Source: Actinocatenispora comari
GTDB taxonomy: Bacteria; Actinomycetota; Actinomycetes; Mycobacteriales; Micromonosporaceae
Direction of reading: 5' to 3'
DNA length: 64,000 bases
Assembly: GCF_017312725.1 (NCBI RefSeq)
Contig: NZ_BOPO01000045.1
Location: forward strand, 1 to 64,000
Of the stretch, positions 1 to 8,274 are shown piece by piece (within the stretch, counting starts at the first letter, position 1; each line of letters opens with the position of its first letter). The position numbers and the translations under genes were made by a program. The notes under the pieces are model-generated. The model saw only the letters and a list, made by a program, of their open reading frames with translations. It had not been told where the DNA came from and searched no databases.

Positions 1-353
1 CGGCGCGACAAGCCCAGCCGTCGTAGCCAGCGACCCACGGTCGTGATGCTGACGGTGATGCCTTCTGCCGCCAACTCGACCGTGATCAACCGCGCGGACA
101 GCTTCCGGTGCCGGCGCAGGTCTTCGATGCGGTCCACGACCGCTTGGTCGAGTCGATGCGGGCTACGCCGTGGCCTGGAGCGCCGGTCGACCAGACCCGC
201 CTCGCCTTCGGCCCGGTACCGGTTGACCCACTTCGACAGACACTGCCGTGACACGCCTGCCTCAGCGGCCACATGCGCGATCGGACGGGTGTGGCAGCGT
301 CGGACCAGACGCAGCCTGCCGGCCGGGGTCAACGGGGCATTACGGTGGGACAC
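1..353 (-). mobile_element. IS481-family transposase, 5' part (cut by window edge)
   Basis: The reverse strand carries the first ~117 residues of a DDE transposase; the catalytic domain lies beyond the left edge. I place the start at GTG 353, giving the opening SHRNAPLTPAGRLRLVRR, followed by a helix-turn-helix (AAEAGVSRQCLSKWVNRYR) and the hinge EGEAGLVDRRSRP. This order is characteristic of IS481 transposases, which bind the element ends through this N-terminal region. No stop or frameshift is visible in the part present. The left end of the element cannot be seen; the right end should lie between 354 and about 430. It sits immediately downstream of the drug-efflux permease without breaking it. 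Confidence 0.82.
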
Positions 354-423
354 GACGGGTCTCCTCGACGGCCAGGGCGTGTTGTCAGCGCTTCACATCC
401 TGACCGCCAGGAGACCCGTCCCT

Positions 424-482
424 GCTAGCGGCCCAACTACCTCCCCGGCGTCAACAACCTCACGAACCACAACAGCTAGCGG
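424..482. repeat. 8-bp direct repeat flanking 43 bp beside the IS
   Basis: GCTAGCGG occurs at 424-431 and again at 475-482, the second copy covering the stop codon of the efflux permease. The 43 bp between encode nothing I recognise. Such a pair could be a target-site duplication left by an insertion or a small tandem duplication. The IS terminal repeats cannot be confirmed because the other end is missing. Confidence 0.35.
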
Positions 483-1270
483 TCCCGGCTGCGCGGGAAG
501 CGCCAGACGACGAGAACGGCGGCGACGGCGATGATGCCGCCGCACCACGCGAGCGCCGCCCATGGCGCCGTCTCGCCGCCCACCAGCAGGCCGCGGATGG
601 TCTCGATGATCGGGTTGACCGGTTGGTACGTGGCGACCGGCTGCAGCCAGCCGGGCATGGTGTCGATCGGCGCGAACGCACTCGACACGTACGGCAGGAA
701 CAGCAGCCCGAACCCGTACGCGCCGGCCGCCTCCGGGCTGCCCGCGGCCAGGCCGACGAACGCGAACAGCGCGGTGACCGTGATGATCCACAGGGTCACG
801 AGACCGAGCGCGCCGAGCCACTCCACCGGGGTGGCGTCCGGCCGGAAGCCGACGGCGACGGCCACCCCGATCACCACCGCGGTCGCGACCAGGTTGCGGA
901 TCATGCTGGCCACGGTGTGCCCGACCAGGACGGTGGCGGCGGGGATCGGCATCGAGCGGAATCGGCGCATCGCGCCGCGGGTGAGGTCCCGGTTGACCGA
1001 GACGGCGACCGACGACGCGCCGAAGCCGGCGGTGATCAGGATGACGCCGGGTACCACGTAGTCGATGTACCCGTCGCCGGAGATGGCGCCGCCGAAGACG
1101 AACGTGAACATCAGCATCAGCATGATCGGCAGAGCGACGGCCATCACCAGGCCCTCGCCGTCACGCAGGCTGTGCCGGATGCTGCGGCCGACGAAGATCG
1201 TGCTGGCCCGCAGCGGGCCGGTGCCGTACCGCACGGTCGGGGTGTGGGCGGGCTGGGTGAGGGTGCTCAT
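476..1270 (-). CDS. ABC transporter permease, DrrB-like (ABC-2 type)
   Basis: Membrane subunit of an ABC-2 type exporter, 264 residues, the usual size for DrrB-type drug-efflux permeases. After a polar N-terminus (to ~35) there are about six hydrophobic segments, the first at VMAVALPIMLMLMFTFVFGG and the last at ALAWCGGIIAVAAVLVVW. The RSMPIP and YQPVNPIIETIRGLL segments match the ABC-2 family pattern around the conserved amphipathic region. ATG 1270 overlaps the stop of the upstream ATPase gene by 4 bp, so the two are translationally coupled. The pair probably exports a hydrophobic drug or self-made compound under control of the divergent TetR gene. The substrate cannot be told from sequence. 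Confidence 0.88.
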   Translation of the reverse strand: MSTLTQPAHTPTVRYGTGPLRASTIFVGRSIRHSLRDGEGLVMAVALPIMLMLMFTFVFGGAISGDGYIDYVVPGVILITAGFGASSVAVSVNRDLTRGAMRRFRSMPIPAATVLVGHTVASMIRNLVATAVVIGVAVAVGFRPDATPVEWLGALGLVTLWIITVTALFAFVGLAAGSPEAAGAYGFGLLFLPYVSSAFAPIDTMPGWLQPVATYQPVNPIIETIRGLLVGGETAPWAALAWCGGIIAVAAVLVVWRFPRSRDR

Positions 1271-2133
1271 GCGGAGATCTCCTCCCGGTGGGTCAGCGCG
1301 GCGAACGCGTCGTCGAGGGTCGGCGAGCGCAGCTCGACGTGCGCGCCCAGCTGGCCGGTGTCCAGGTCCGCGACGGCGCGGCGGAGCGAGTCGGCGGTGC
1401 CGTCGGTGTCGATGCTGCGCAGCTCGCGACCGTTCGCGTCGAGCAGCACCAGCCGCTGACCGCCGACCCGGGCGGTGAGTTCCGCCGCGGTCCCGTCGGC
1501 GATGATGCGGCCGCGGTCGAGCACCGCGATGCGGTCGGCGAGCGCCTCGGCCTCGTCCAGGGTCTGCGTGGTCAGGAAGATCGTGGTACCGGCCGCGGCC
1601 AGGCCACGGACGTCGTCCCAGACCTTGGCCCGGCTGGCCGGGTCGAGCCCGGTGGTCGGCTCGTCGAGGAACAGCACGCTCGGCTGCCGCAGCATGGAGG
1701 CCGCGAGGTCGAGCCGGCGGCGCATGCCACCGGAGTAGGTGGACACCGTGCGTCGTGCCGCCTGCCGCAGGCCGAACTGGTCGAGGAGGTGGTCGGCGCG
1801 GGCGGTCGCGGCACCGCCGAGGCCGAGCAGGCGGCCGAGCATCACGAGGTTCTCCCGGCCGGTGAGCAGCTCGTCCAGGGTGGTCTCCTGGCCGGTGACC
1901 GACAGCTCGCGCCGGGCCGCGGCGGGATCGGCGAGCACGTCGACGCCGGAGATCGTGACGGCGCCGGAGTCCGGCAGTACCAGCGTGGTGAGGATCGAGA
2001 CCAGTGTGGTCTTGCCGGCGCCGTTGGGTCCCAGCAGCGCGAACACGCCGCCACCGACATCCAGGTCGAGTCCGTCGAGGACCGGCTCGCGGTAGGTCTT
2101 GCGCAGTTCTGCGACGTGGATGCTGCCGTGCAT
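1267..2133 (-). CDS. ABC transporter ATP-binding protein, DrrA-like
   Basis: Cytoplasmic ATPase partner of the DrrB-like permease, 288 residues. Walker A is GPNGAGKTT (~35-43), the signature is YSGGMRRRLDLA, Walker B is VLFLDEPTTGLD and the switch region follows in LTTQTLDEAE; all are intact. The C-terminal ~60 residues (NGRELRSIDTDG to LDDAFAALT) form the small domain seen in DrrA-type proteins. The ATG at 2133 is preceded by GGAG. The gene is divergent from the TetR gene across 128 bp that hold five iterated repeats, so it is most likely repressed by that regulator and induced by the transported compound. Confidence 0.9.
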   Translation of the reverse strand: MHGSIHVAELRKTYREPVLDGLDLDVGGGVFALLGPNGAGKTTLVSILTTLVLPDSGAVTISGVDVLADPAAARRELSVTGQETTLDELLTGRENLVMLGRLLGLGGAATARADHLLDQFGLRQAARRTVSTYSGGMRRRLDLAASMLRQPSVLFLDEPTTGLDPASRAKVWDDVRGLAAAGTTIFLTTQTLDEAEALADRIAVLDRGRIIADGTAAELTARVGGQRLVLLDANGRELRSIDTDGTADSLRRAVADLDTGQLGAHVELRSPTLDDAFAALTHREEISA

Positions 2134-2180
2134 GGTGCTCCTTCCGTCGATGGTGGGCGACGCCGTGCGCGGCAGAAGCC

Positions 2181-2250
2181 GTATGCGTCGTACACAGTAT
2201 GCGTCGAAAACAGTATGCGGTCAACACAGTGTGCATGGCATACAGTGTCG
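2181..2250. promoter_or_regulatory. Five tandem 16-bp operator-like repeats
   Basis: A core of GTATGC or GTGTGC/GTGTCG starts at 2181, 2197, 2213, 2229 and 2245, exactly 16 bp apart, with ACA before the core in copies 2 to 5. Copy 4 contains a near-palindrome, TGTGCATGGCATACA. The array lies between the divergent efflux operon and the TetR gene and ends just before the TetR ribosome-binding site (GGAGG, 2253-2257). Phased repeats of this kind are expected for cooperative binding of the adjacent TetR protein; that protein as the ligand is inference. Confidence 0.65.
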
Positions 2251-2261
2251 ACGGAGGTCAG

Positions 2262-3230
2262 ATGGCACACGATGAGGACGTCTCGCGCACCGTCTCGCTC
2301 GCCTGGGGGGTGGCGGCGGCCCCGCAGCGCGGGCCGAAGCGCGAGCTCAGCCACGAACGGATCGTCGAGGCGGCGATCGAGATCGCCGACGCCGAGGGGC
2401 TGTCGGCGGTCACGATGCAGCGGGTGGCCCAGTCGTTCGGCTTCACCACGATGGCGCTGTACCGCTACGTCGCCACCAAGAACGAGCTGTACACGCTGAT
2501 GCTCGACGGGGCGGTCGGTGACACGGCGGTCCCGGTCGACACCGACGACTGGCGGACCGGCCTGGAACAGCTGGCCCGGTGGCTGCTCGACATCTACTGG
2601 GCACACCCGTGGCTGCTCGACATCCCGCCGACGGCGGAGTCGCTGCTGCTGCCCGGCCAGGTACGGGTCGTGGACGCCGGGCTGCGGGCAATGCGGACCC
2701 TGCCGATCACCGACGACGAGCGGCTGGGGCTGATGCAGCTGATCTCGACGTTCGTGCGCGGGCACGCCCGTACGGTGCACGAGGTCCGGCACGGCCCCGG
2801 GGTCTCGGCGGCGACCCGGGATCTCGCCCGGGAGGTCGTCACGATGGCGCGGTTCCCCGGCCTGGCGCCGCTGATCGAATCCGGTGCCTTCTTCGGCGAT
2901 CCCGCCCAGCTGCCCGGGGACACCGACGGTGCCGACCCGGACAGCTTCGCGCTCGGGTTGAAGGTGCTCCTCGGCGGCATCGAGGCGGCGTTCGGCCAGC
3001 GCGCGACCCCACCCGATCCGGCGGGCTGCCCCGAACTGGACCCGCAACAGGCGCTGGAACGCGCCGAGCAGGAGTTGCAGCAGGCGATCGCCATCCGCAA
3101 GGCGACGCAGCGCCGGGCGACCGAACTGGCCAAGGCGGAGAACCGGGCCCGAGCCGCCCGCGACAAGGCCAAGCAGGAGGCGAAGACAGCCGCGAAGGCC
3201 GCCACGCAGGAGAAGCCCGCGCCGCGGTAG
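2262..3230 (+). CDS. TetR-family regulator with C-terminal TetR_C domain and charged tail
   Basis: 322-residue TetR repressor. The N-terminal DNA-binding domain starts near residue 25 (LSHERIVEAAIEIADAEGL) with the recognition helix in FGFTTMALYRYVATKNELY. The rest is a ligand domain of the kind seen in TetR proteins beside DrrAB pumps. The last ~55 residues (from about 265) are a Lys/Ala/Arg-rich predicted coiled tail that is unusual for the family and ends in a tandem repeat. ATG 2262 is chosen because GGAGG lies 5 bases upstream and the TetR domain then has a normal length. It is divergent from the efflux pair and separated from it by the 16-bp repeats, so it probably represses both. Confidence 0.88.
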   Translation: MAHDEDVSRTVSLAWGVAAAPQRGPKRELSHERIVEAAIEIADAEGLSAVTMQRVAQSFGFTTMALYRYVATKNELYTLMLDGAVGDTAVPVDTDDWRTGLEQLARWLLDIYWAHPWLLDIPPTAESLLLPGQVRVVDAGLRAMRTLPITDDERLGLMQLISTFVRGHARTVHEVRHGPGVSAATRDLAREVVTMARFPGLAPLIESGAFFGDPAQLPGDTDGADPDSFALGLKVLLGGIEAAFGQRATPPDPAGCPELDPQQALERAEQELQQAIAIRKATQRRATELAKAENRARAARDKAKQEAKTAAKAATQEKPAPR

Positions 3231-3355
3231 CAGCCCAGGACGCTCTGGAAGCCCGCGCCGCGGTGGCAGCCCGCGCCGATCGGGAAGCCCGCGCCGCGGT
3301 AGCAGCCCACGCCGATCGGGAAGGCCACGCCGCGGTAGCAGCCCCCAACCGTGCG
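3212..3355. repeat. 36-bp tandem repeat, four copies, over the TetR 3' end
   Basis: Units begin at 3212, 3248, 3284 and 3320, each opening GAAGsCCrCGCCGCGGTrGC. The TetR stop codon lies inside unit 1 (KPAPR-stop). The period is 12 codons, so later units stay in frame and read KPAPRW, KPAPR-stop and KATPR-stop. Expansion or loss of units would therefore leave this protein end unchanged, but a TAG to TGG change in unit 1, as already present in unit 2, would lengthen it. There are no unique spacers, so this is not a CRISPR array. Confidence 0.9.
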
Positions 3356-3437
3356 GGGGAAGGCCGGCGTGCGCCAGCAGGTCGCTCCGTGGTGGCGGAG
3401 CGCTCGTCGGTGGCCGCCGGCGCCGTCCGGCGCGCGG

Positions 3438-4421
3438 TCACCAGCGCTGGTTGGCCTCCTCGGCCCAGCCGGTCAGGCCGGTCAGCTCGACCCGCTCGCC
3501 GTCGTCGGTGGCGGCCCAGCCGTCGAAGTGGCCGAAGCACTGGTGCGTGGACGAGGCGACCACGCCGAGGTTGGTGCGGGATGCCTTGACGTGGAAGGGA
3601 ACGAACCGCACGTCGACCCGGTCGCCGTGGATGCGCCACGGCGCGCGCCAGTCGCCCTGGTCGTACTCCCAGGTCAGTTCGGCGCCGATCTTGTGCAGCC
3701 GGCCGTCGACGAACAGCGCGTTCTCGGTCGTGCCGGTGCCGACGGTCCACCGGCCGCCGAGTTGCAGGCCCCGGCCGGGCGCGCAACCGGCCGCCCAGTT
3801 CCACGAGATCCGGTACGGCCAGCGGCCCCGGCCGTGATCGAGCACCGCGAACGAGTCGGCCGCCTCGACGCGGTGTTCGGTGTCACCGAGCCGCAGCGTG
3901 CCGGACACCGGTCGGCCGAGATCCTTGACCGTGTACTGGAACCGGCGAGCGCTCCACGGCACCACCACGCCGAGCGACTCGTGCCCGGCCGGCAGCGGGA
4001 CGGTCAGGTCCAACTCGACGCCGGGCAGCCGCGCGCCGATCGTCGACCCGGCCGGCCCCTGCTCGATCCGGATCGCCAGGGCGCCGGCCCGGCCGACGAC
4101 CGTACCGGCGCCGCTGCGGTCCGGCAGCACGGTGCCGCGGGCGAACGGCACGACCGCCTGCCGGCCGTGCTCGACGCCGGTGTCCCGGTCGCGGACCCAG
4201 ACCTCGTGCAGCGCCGCGTAGTCCAGCGACGAGACGGTCAGCCCGATCAGGTGCCGCGGCGTGACGACTCCCCAGTACTCCCAGCGCTTGGTGCGGCCCC
4301 AGCCGCGCAGGTTGGCCCGGTGCAGCGGGGTGCGGGTCCAGCCGACGGCGGCGGGGTCGAGCCGGCCCCGGCCGGTGCACAGCTCGACCGGTTCGGTGAT
4401 CTCGCGCTCCCGGGTGCCCAT
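3438..4421 (-). CDS. DUF2804 domain-containing protein
   Basis: 327-residue soluble protein covering the whole DUF2804 family length. Recognisable segments are the opening REREITEPVELCTGRGRLDP, the RANLRGWGRTKRWEYWGV motif (~35-52), and the ends with WPYRISWNWAAG and WEYDQGDWRAPWRI followed by HQCFGHFDGW. The family is predicted to be beta-rich and has no established function that I know of. Start ATG 4421. The gene stands alone, 15 bp from the ABC exporter genes upstream on the same strand (4437), so it may be the last gene of that transcript. A link to siderophore export is not implied by its sequence. Confidence 0.85.
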   Translation of the reverse strand: MGTREREITEPVELCTGRGRLDPAAVGWTRTPLHRANLRGWGRTKRWEYWGVVTPRHLIGLTVSSLDYAALHEVWVRDRDTGVEHGRQAVVPFARGTVLPDRSGAGTVVGRAGALAIRIEQGPAGSTIGARLPGVELDLTVPLPAGHESLGVVVPWSARRFQYTVKDLGRPVSGTLRLGDTEHRVEAADSFAVLDHGRGRWPYRISWNWAAGCAPGRGLQLGGRWTVGTGTTENALFVDGRLHKIGAELTWEYDQGDWRAPWRIHGDRVDVRFVPFHVKASRTNLGVVASSTHQCFGHFDGWAATDDGERVELTGLTGWAEEANQRW

Positions 4422-4436
4422 CGCCCCACCGTACCG

Positions 4437-6242
4437 TCAGTCCACAGTGGACGTCGACGCCCCGGCGCGGGGCGGTGCCCCGCCGGCGCCGGCCGCCGCC
4501 GTGGCGGTGGTCCAGGTGCGCCAGAGCCGGGCGTAGCGGCCGTCGGCGGCGAGCAGCGCGTCGTGCGTACCGGACTCGACGATCCGGCCGGCGGCGAGCA
4601 CCACGATGCGGTCCGCGGTCGCCGCCTGGGCCAGCCGGTGCGTCACCACGATCGCGGTGCGTCCGGTCAGTGCCGCGTCGGCGGCGGCCTCCAGCTCGCG
4701 GGCGGCGGCCGAGCCCGCCTCGGCGCTCGCCTCGTCCAGGATCGCCACCGGCGGGTCGCGCAGGATCAGCCGGGCCAGCGCGATCTGCTGCTCCTGCGCG
4801 GCGGTGAGCCGGTGCCCACCGGTTCCCACCCGGGTGTCCAGACCGCCCGGCAGCGCGGTGACCCAGCCAGTGGCGCCGACCCGGGCCAGCGCCGCGGTGA
4901 GTGTCTCGTCGGTGGCCTCGGGCGCGGCGAGCCGCAGGTCGTCGCGCAGCGTACCGGCGAACACGTGGGTCTCCTGGGACAGCAGCAGAACGCTGGCCCG
5001 GACCGTGTCGTCGGACAGCTCGGCCAGCGGTACGCCGCCGATCTCGACCACGCCCGCGTCGGGCTCGTGCAGCCCGGCCGCGACCCGGGCCAGCGTGGTC
5101 TTGCCGGCCCCGCTGGTACCGATCAGGGCGACGCGTTCGCCGGCCGCGACGGCCAGGTCGATGCCGCCGAGCACCTCGTGCCCGGCCCGGTAGCTGGCGT
5201 GCACGCCCCGCACGGTCACCGCGGCGCCGGTCGGCCGGCCGGTGTCGGCCCGGTCGGTACGCGGTGCGTGCAGCACCCCGACCAGGCGGGTCAGGCTCGC
5301 GCCCGCCTGCTGCACCGTGTCGGCGAGCGCCAGCACGGTGTTGATCGGATCGAACAGCCGGGAGAAGTACAGCGCCGCCGCGGCCGCCGCGCCGATCGTC
5401 ACGGCATGGCTGCCGACCAGCACGAAGCCGACCGCGAGGATCGCGGCCAGGCCGACGAACTCGGCCACGTTGAGCCGCCCGAAGAACCTGGTGAGTACCC
5501 GCGTCGCGGCGAGCTGCTGGCGCACCGCGACCCGCGAGGCGTCGAGGACAGCGGTGCGCTGGGCGCCGGTGAGCCCGAACGCGCGGACCGTCGCCGCCCC
5601 GCCGCTCGCCTCCAGCAGCTGGCTGCCGCGGGCGCCCTCGCTGCGCCGGTTCGCCGCGTAGATCGGCGACGAGGTCTTCAGGTACCAGCGCAGCGTGTGC
5701 GCCTGGATCGGCACCGCGAGCAGCGCCGCCACGCCGAACCGCCAGTCCAGTACGGCCAGCCCGGCGATGGTGAGCACGATGGTCAGCAGCGAGCTGACGA
5801 ACACGCCGAGGGCGTCCTGCGCCGCCTCGGACACGTGCTCGATGTCGCCGGTGACCCGGGCGATCAGGTCACCGGTACCGGCCCGCTCGACGGTGCTGGT
5901 CGGCAGCCGCAGCGCCGTGTCGACCACCTCCTCGCGCAGCTGCGCCAGCGCCGGTTCGGTGGTCCGGGCGACGAGCACGCCGCCGGAGTGGGTGAGTACC
6001 GCCTGCGCCGCCGCGGCGCCGACCAGGGTGACCAGCGCGACGGTGACCATGGTCGGCGGTCGCTCGCCGGTGATCGCGTCGACCAGCCACCCGATCGCCA
6101 GCGGTACGGCGAGGCCGGTCACCGAGGCGAACAGCAGCGCCGCGGCCGCGCCGGCCAGCACCCGCCGCCGGGTGCCGAGCAGCCGGCGCAACGCGCGCAG
6201 CGTCTGCCGCCCGCTCGCCACCGGCAGCAGCTCGGGCGTCAC
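4437..6242 (-). CDS. ABC exporter half-transporter B (catalytic Walker A/B; altered signature)
   Basis: 601-residue membrane-ATPase fusion forming one half of a heterodimeric exporter. Six-helix transmembrane domain at ~25-310; nucleotide-binding domain from ~345. Walker A GTSGAGKTT (~374-382), Walker B AILDEASAEAGS (~500) with the catalytic Glu, and H-loop VVTHRL (~533) are intact. The signature is TAAQEQQIALARL (~480) instead of LSGGQ. GTG 6242 overlaps the stop of the partner gene by 4 bp. The partner retains LSGGQ but has lost Walker A, so together they make one working ATP site. Position beside an iron box and a FecCD importer suggests siderophore export or iron-siderophore handling; that is inference. 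Confidence 0.88.
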   Translation of the reverse strand: MTPELLPVASGRQTLRALRRLLGTRRRVLAGAAAALLFASVTGLAVPLAIGWLVDAITGERPPTMVTVALVTLVGAAAAQAVLTHSGGVLVARTTEPALAQLREEVVDTALRLPTSTVERAGTGDLIARVTGDIEHVSEAAQDALGVFVSSLLTIVLTIAGLAVLDWRFGVAALLAVPIQAHTLRWYLKTSSPIYAANRRSEGARGSQLLEASGGAATVRAFGLTGAQRTAVLDASRVAVRQQLAATRVLTRFFGRLNVAEFVGLAAILAVGFVLVGSHAVTIGAAAAAALYFSRLFDPINTVLALADTVQQAGASLTRLVGVLHAPRTDRADTGRPTGAAVTVRGVHASYRAGHEVLGGIDLAVAAGERVALIGTSGAGKTTLARVAAGLHEPDAGVVEIGGVPLAELSDDTVRASVLLLSQETHVFAGTLRDDLRLAAPEATDETLTAALARVGATGWVTALPGGLDTRVGTGGHRLTAAQEQQIALARLILRDPPVAILDEASAEAGSAAARELEAAADAALTGRTAIVVTHRLAQAATADRIVVLAAGRIVESGTHDALLAADGRYARLWRTWTTATAAAGAGGAPPRAGASTSTVD

Positions 6243-7882
6243 GGCGCCACCGCCTCCGGCCGCGCCGCGGCGAGTGGAACCGTGCGGTCGCAGGCGGCGA
6301 GCAGCACCGGGCTGGTGGTGAACACGAGCGTGGTACGGCCGCGGCGCAGCTCGGCGAGGCCCCGCGCGATGGCCGCTTCGGTGACGGAGTCGACCGCACT
6401 GGTCGGGTCGCGCAGCACCAGCACCGGGGCCTCGGTGGCGAGGGCCCGGGCCAGCGCCACCCGCTGCCGCTGCCCGCCGGACAGCGCGTACCCGCGCTCG
6501 CCGACCTCGGTGTCCGCCCCGTCCGGCAGCGCGTCGAGCACCTCGTCGACGGTGCTGGCGGTCATCGCGGCGGCGACCGCCTCCGGCCCGGCCGCGGCGG
6601 CGGCCACGTTGGCGGCGACCGTACCGGCGAACAGCGTCGGCTCGTCCGACACCACCAGGGTCGCCGCCCGCCGGGCCGGATCGAGGGTGGCGAGGTCGAC
6701 GCCGTCCAGCAGGATCCGGCCGGCCGCCGGCTCGGCCTGCCGGGACAGGCAGGCCAGTACCGCGTGGATGTCGGCCGGCCGGTCGGTGACCACGCCGGTC
6801 AGGCGGCCCGCCGGTACCGTCAGGTCGAGACCGGCGAGCGGGCCGGTGCACAGGCCCTCGATGCGCAGCTCGCCGGCGCCGGCGGGGTCCGGCGTGCCGG
6901 TGCCGACGGTGACGGCGGGCGGCGCGGCCAGTACCGCGGCGATCCGCTTGGCGGAGGCGAGCGCGCGGGCTCGGGCCACGCTGAGCGAGGTGAGCCCGGT
7001 CAGCGGCCCGATCAGGAACTGGGCCAGGCCCAGCGCCGAGATCACGCTGCCGACGCTGATCGTTCCGGCCAGCGCGAGCCGCCCGCCGACCAGCGCGATC
7101 GCCGCCAGGTAGCAGCCGTTGAACAGTGCGGCGAGCCCGCGCACCGACGCCGAGGTGCGCGCGGCGGCGATCGACGCGTCCCGCGACCGGGCGCTGTCGC
7201 GGCGGTACCCGTCGCTCGCGGCACCGGCCGCCCCGATGCCGCGCAGTACTCGCAGCCCGGTGACCAGGTCGGTGGCGAGCGCGGCGGTGCGCGCCGCGGC
7301 CTGCTGTTCGGCCCCGCTGCGGGTCTCGAACCGGCGGGACACCCGGTGCGTGACGGCGAGCAGGATCGGCGCTCCGGCCAGTACCAGCAGGCCGAGTGGC
7401 CAGGAGATCCGCAGCACCACGACGGCGGCGAACGCCACCGCGCAGGCGGCGGAGAAGCCGCCGGCGACGGTACCGAGGAAGCGGCCGACCCGGTCGGCGT
7501 CGGAGGAGGCGATGCTGACCAGCTCGCCGGGGTGCCAGCGGTCGGTGACCCCGCCGGCCGGATCCAGGATCCGGTCGGTGAGCCGCAGCCGGAGCCGGTG
7601 CCCGCCGTGCTGCGCGGCGCGGATGGCGGCCCGCGCGCCGAACCGGTACGTCAGGGACAGCAGCACGAACGCCGCGGCCAGTACGACCAGCCAGCGCAGG
7701 ATGTCGCCGGTGCTGCCGCCGTCGACGGCGTGGTCGACGACCAGCCCGATGGTGACCGGGACGAGTGCCTCGCCGACCTCGTGCGCGGCGAACAGCAGCG
7801 CCGCGGCGGCGAGTGCCGCACGGTGCCGGGCCAGCGTCGCGGTGAGCAGGCGACCGCCCGTACCGGGGTCGGGGGATGGCAT
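6239..7882 (-). CDS. ABC exporter half-transporter A (degenerate ATP site, intact LSGGQ)
   Basis: 547-residue partner of the downstream half-transporter. Transmembrane domain ~15-300, nucleotide-binding domain ~335-547. The Walker A position reads VVTDRPADIHAV (~363) with no GKS/T; Walker B reads VLVLRDPTSAVDS (~488) with the Asp-Glu replaced by Arg-Asp; the H-loop His is replaced in FTTSPVLL (~520). The signature ALSGGQRQRVALARAL (~465) is perfect. The subunit thus cannot hydrolyse ATP at its own Walker A but completes the partner's site. ATG 7882 lies directly after a palindrome AGGGTACCCT. First gene of the exporter operon, divergent from the iron importer. Confidence 0.87.
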   Translation of the reverse strand: MPSPDPGTGGRLLTATLARHRAALAAAALLFAAHEVGEALVPVTIGLVVDHAVDGGSTGDILRWLVVLAAAFVLLSLTYRFGARAAIRAAQHGGHRLRLRLTDRILDPAGGVTDRWHPGELVSIASSDADRVGRFLGTVAGGFSAACAVAFAAVVVLRISWPLGLLVLAGAPILLAVTHRVSRRFETRSGAEQQAAARTAALATDLVTGLRVLRGIGAAGAASDGYRRDSARSRDASIAAARTSASVRGLAALFNGCYLAAIALVGGRLALAGTISVGSVISALGLAQFLIGPLTGLTSLSVARARALASAKRIAAVLAAPPAVTVGTGTPDPAGAGELRIEGLCTGPLAGLDLTVPAGRLTGVVTDRPADIHAVLACLSRQAEPAAGRILLDGVDLATLDPARRAATLVVSDEPTLFAGTVAANVAAAAAGPEAVAAAMTASTVDEVLDALPDGADTEVGERGYALSGGQRQRVALARALATEAPVLVLRDPTSAVDSVTEAAIARGLAELRRGRTTLVFTTSPVLLAACDRTVPLAAARPEAVAP

Positions 7883-7883
7883 G

Positions 7884-7893
7884 AGGGTACCCT
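7884..7893. promoter_or_regulatory. Palindrome abutting the exporter start
   Basis: AGGGTACCCT is a perfect 10-bp palindrome 1 bp upstream of the exporter ATG. On the coding strand it reads TTAGGGTACCCT, resembling the outer arms of an iron box (TTAGG...CCTAA) but four bases too short in the centre. It may be a half-strength metal-regulator site overlapping the ribosome-binding region, or chance. Confidence 0.3.
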
Positions 7894-8086
7894 AAGTTCG
7901 AGCTCGCCGGATCGTCCAGGTGATGTGGCGAGCGCCCTTCGGTCCCCGGGTTCGGCCGCCGGCCGGATCGTTCCGGCCAGGTCGGCCGCCAACGGTCGCC
8001 GCGGCGGTTCGGCGGCGCGCGAGGGCATCGGCGCGCGGTGTCGGGTCGGTCGGCTCACACCGGCGTACCCCCGCTTGGCAACTTCA

Positions 8087-8105
8087 GCAGGTTAGCCTAA
8101 CCTAA
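8087..8105. promoter_or_regulatory. Iron box (IdeR/DmdR-type) before the siderophore importer
   Basis: GCAGGTTAGCCTAACCTAA matches the IdeR/DmdR consensus TWAGGTWAGSCTWACCTWA at 17 of 19 positions, only the first two bases differing. It lies 170 bp before the first importer gene and about 200 bp from the divergent exporter, in a 392-bp gap without genes. Under iron repletion an Fe(II)-loaded DtxR-family repressor would be expected to bind here and silence the importer operon, possibly the exporter too. Confidence 0.85.
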
Positions 8106-8274
8106 TCGACGGCGACGCGGGAGGGAACGCGCCGCCGCGTCGTGCGCCGGTACGGGTCGGGCACCCCACGGCCGCCGGCGCCCGGGACGGCACAGGGGGT
8201 CGGATGGCGGGCACGGTCGTGCCGGTGCGCGCCCCGTACCGGGCCGTAATCGAGCGTCTCGCGGGAGGTCCTCG

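Noticed and set aside
425-478. C-terminus of a second IS481 transposase on the forward strand (PGVNNLTNHNS)
   Set aside because: Only 11-16 residues; similarity to IS481 ends is a memory-based impression without more sequence.
3212-3355. CRISPR array
   Set aside because: Units are directly adjacent with no unique spacers; no cas genes in the window.
3351-7112. 1,253-codon forward reading frame opposite the ABC exporter and DUF2804 genes
   Set aside because: Compositional mirror of real high-GC genes; low-complexity Arg/Gly/Pro protein with no family pattern.
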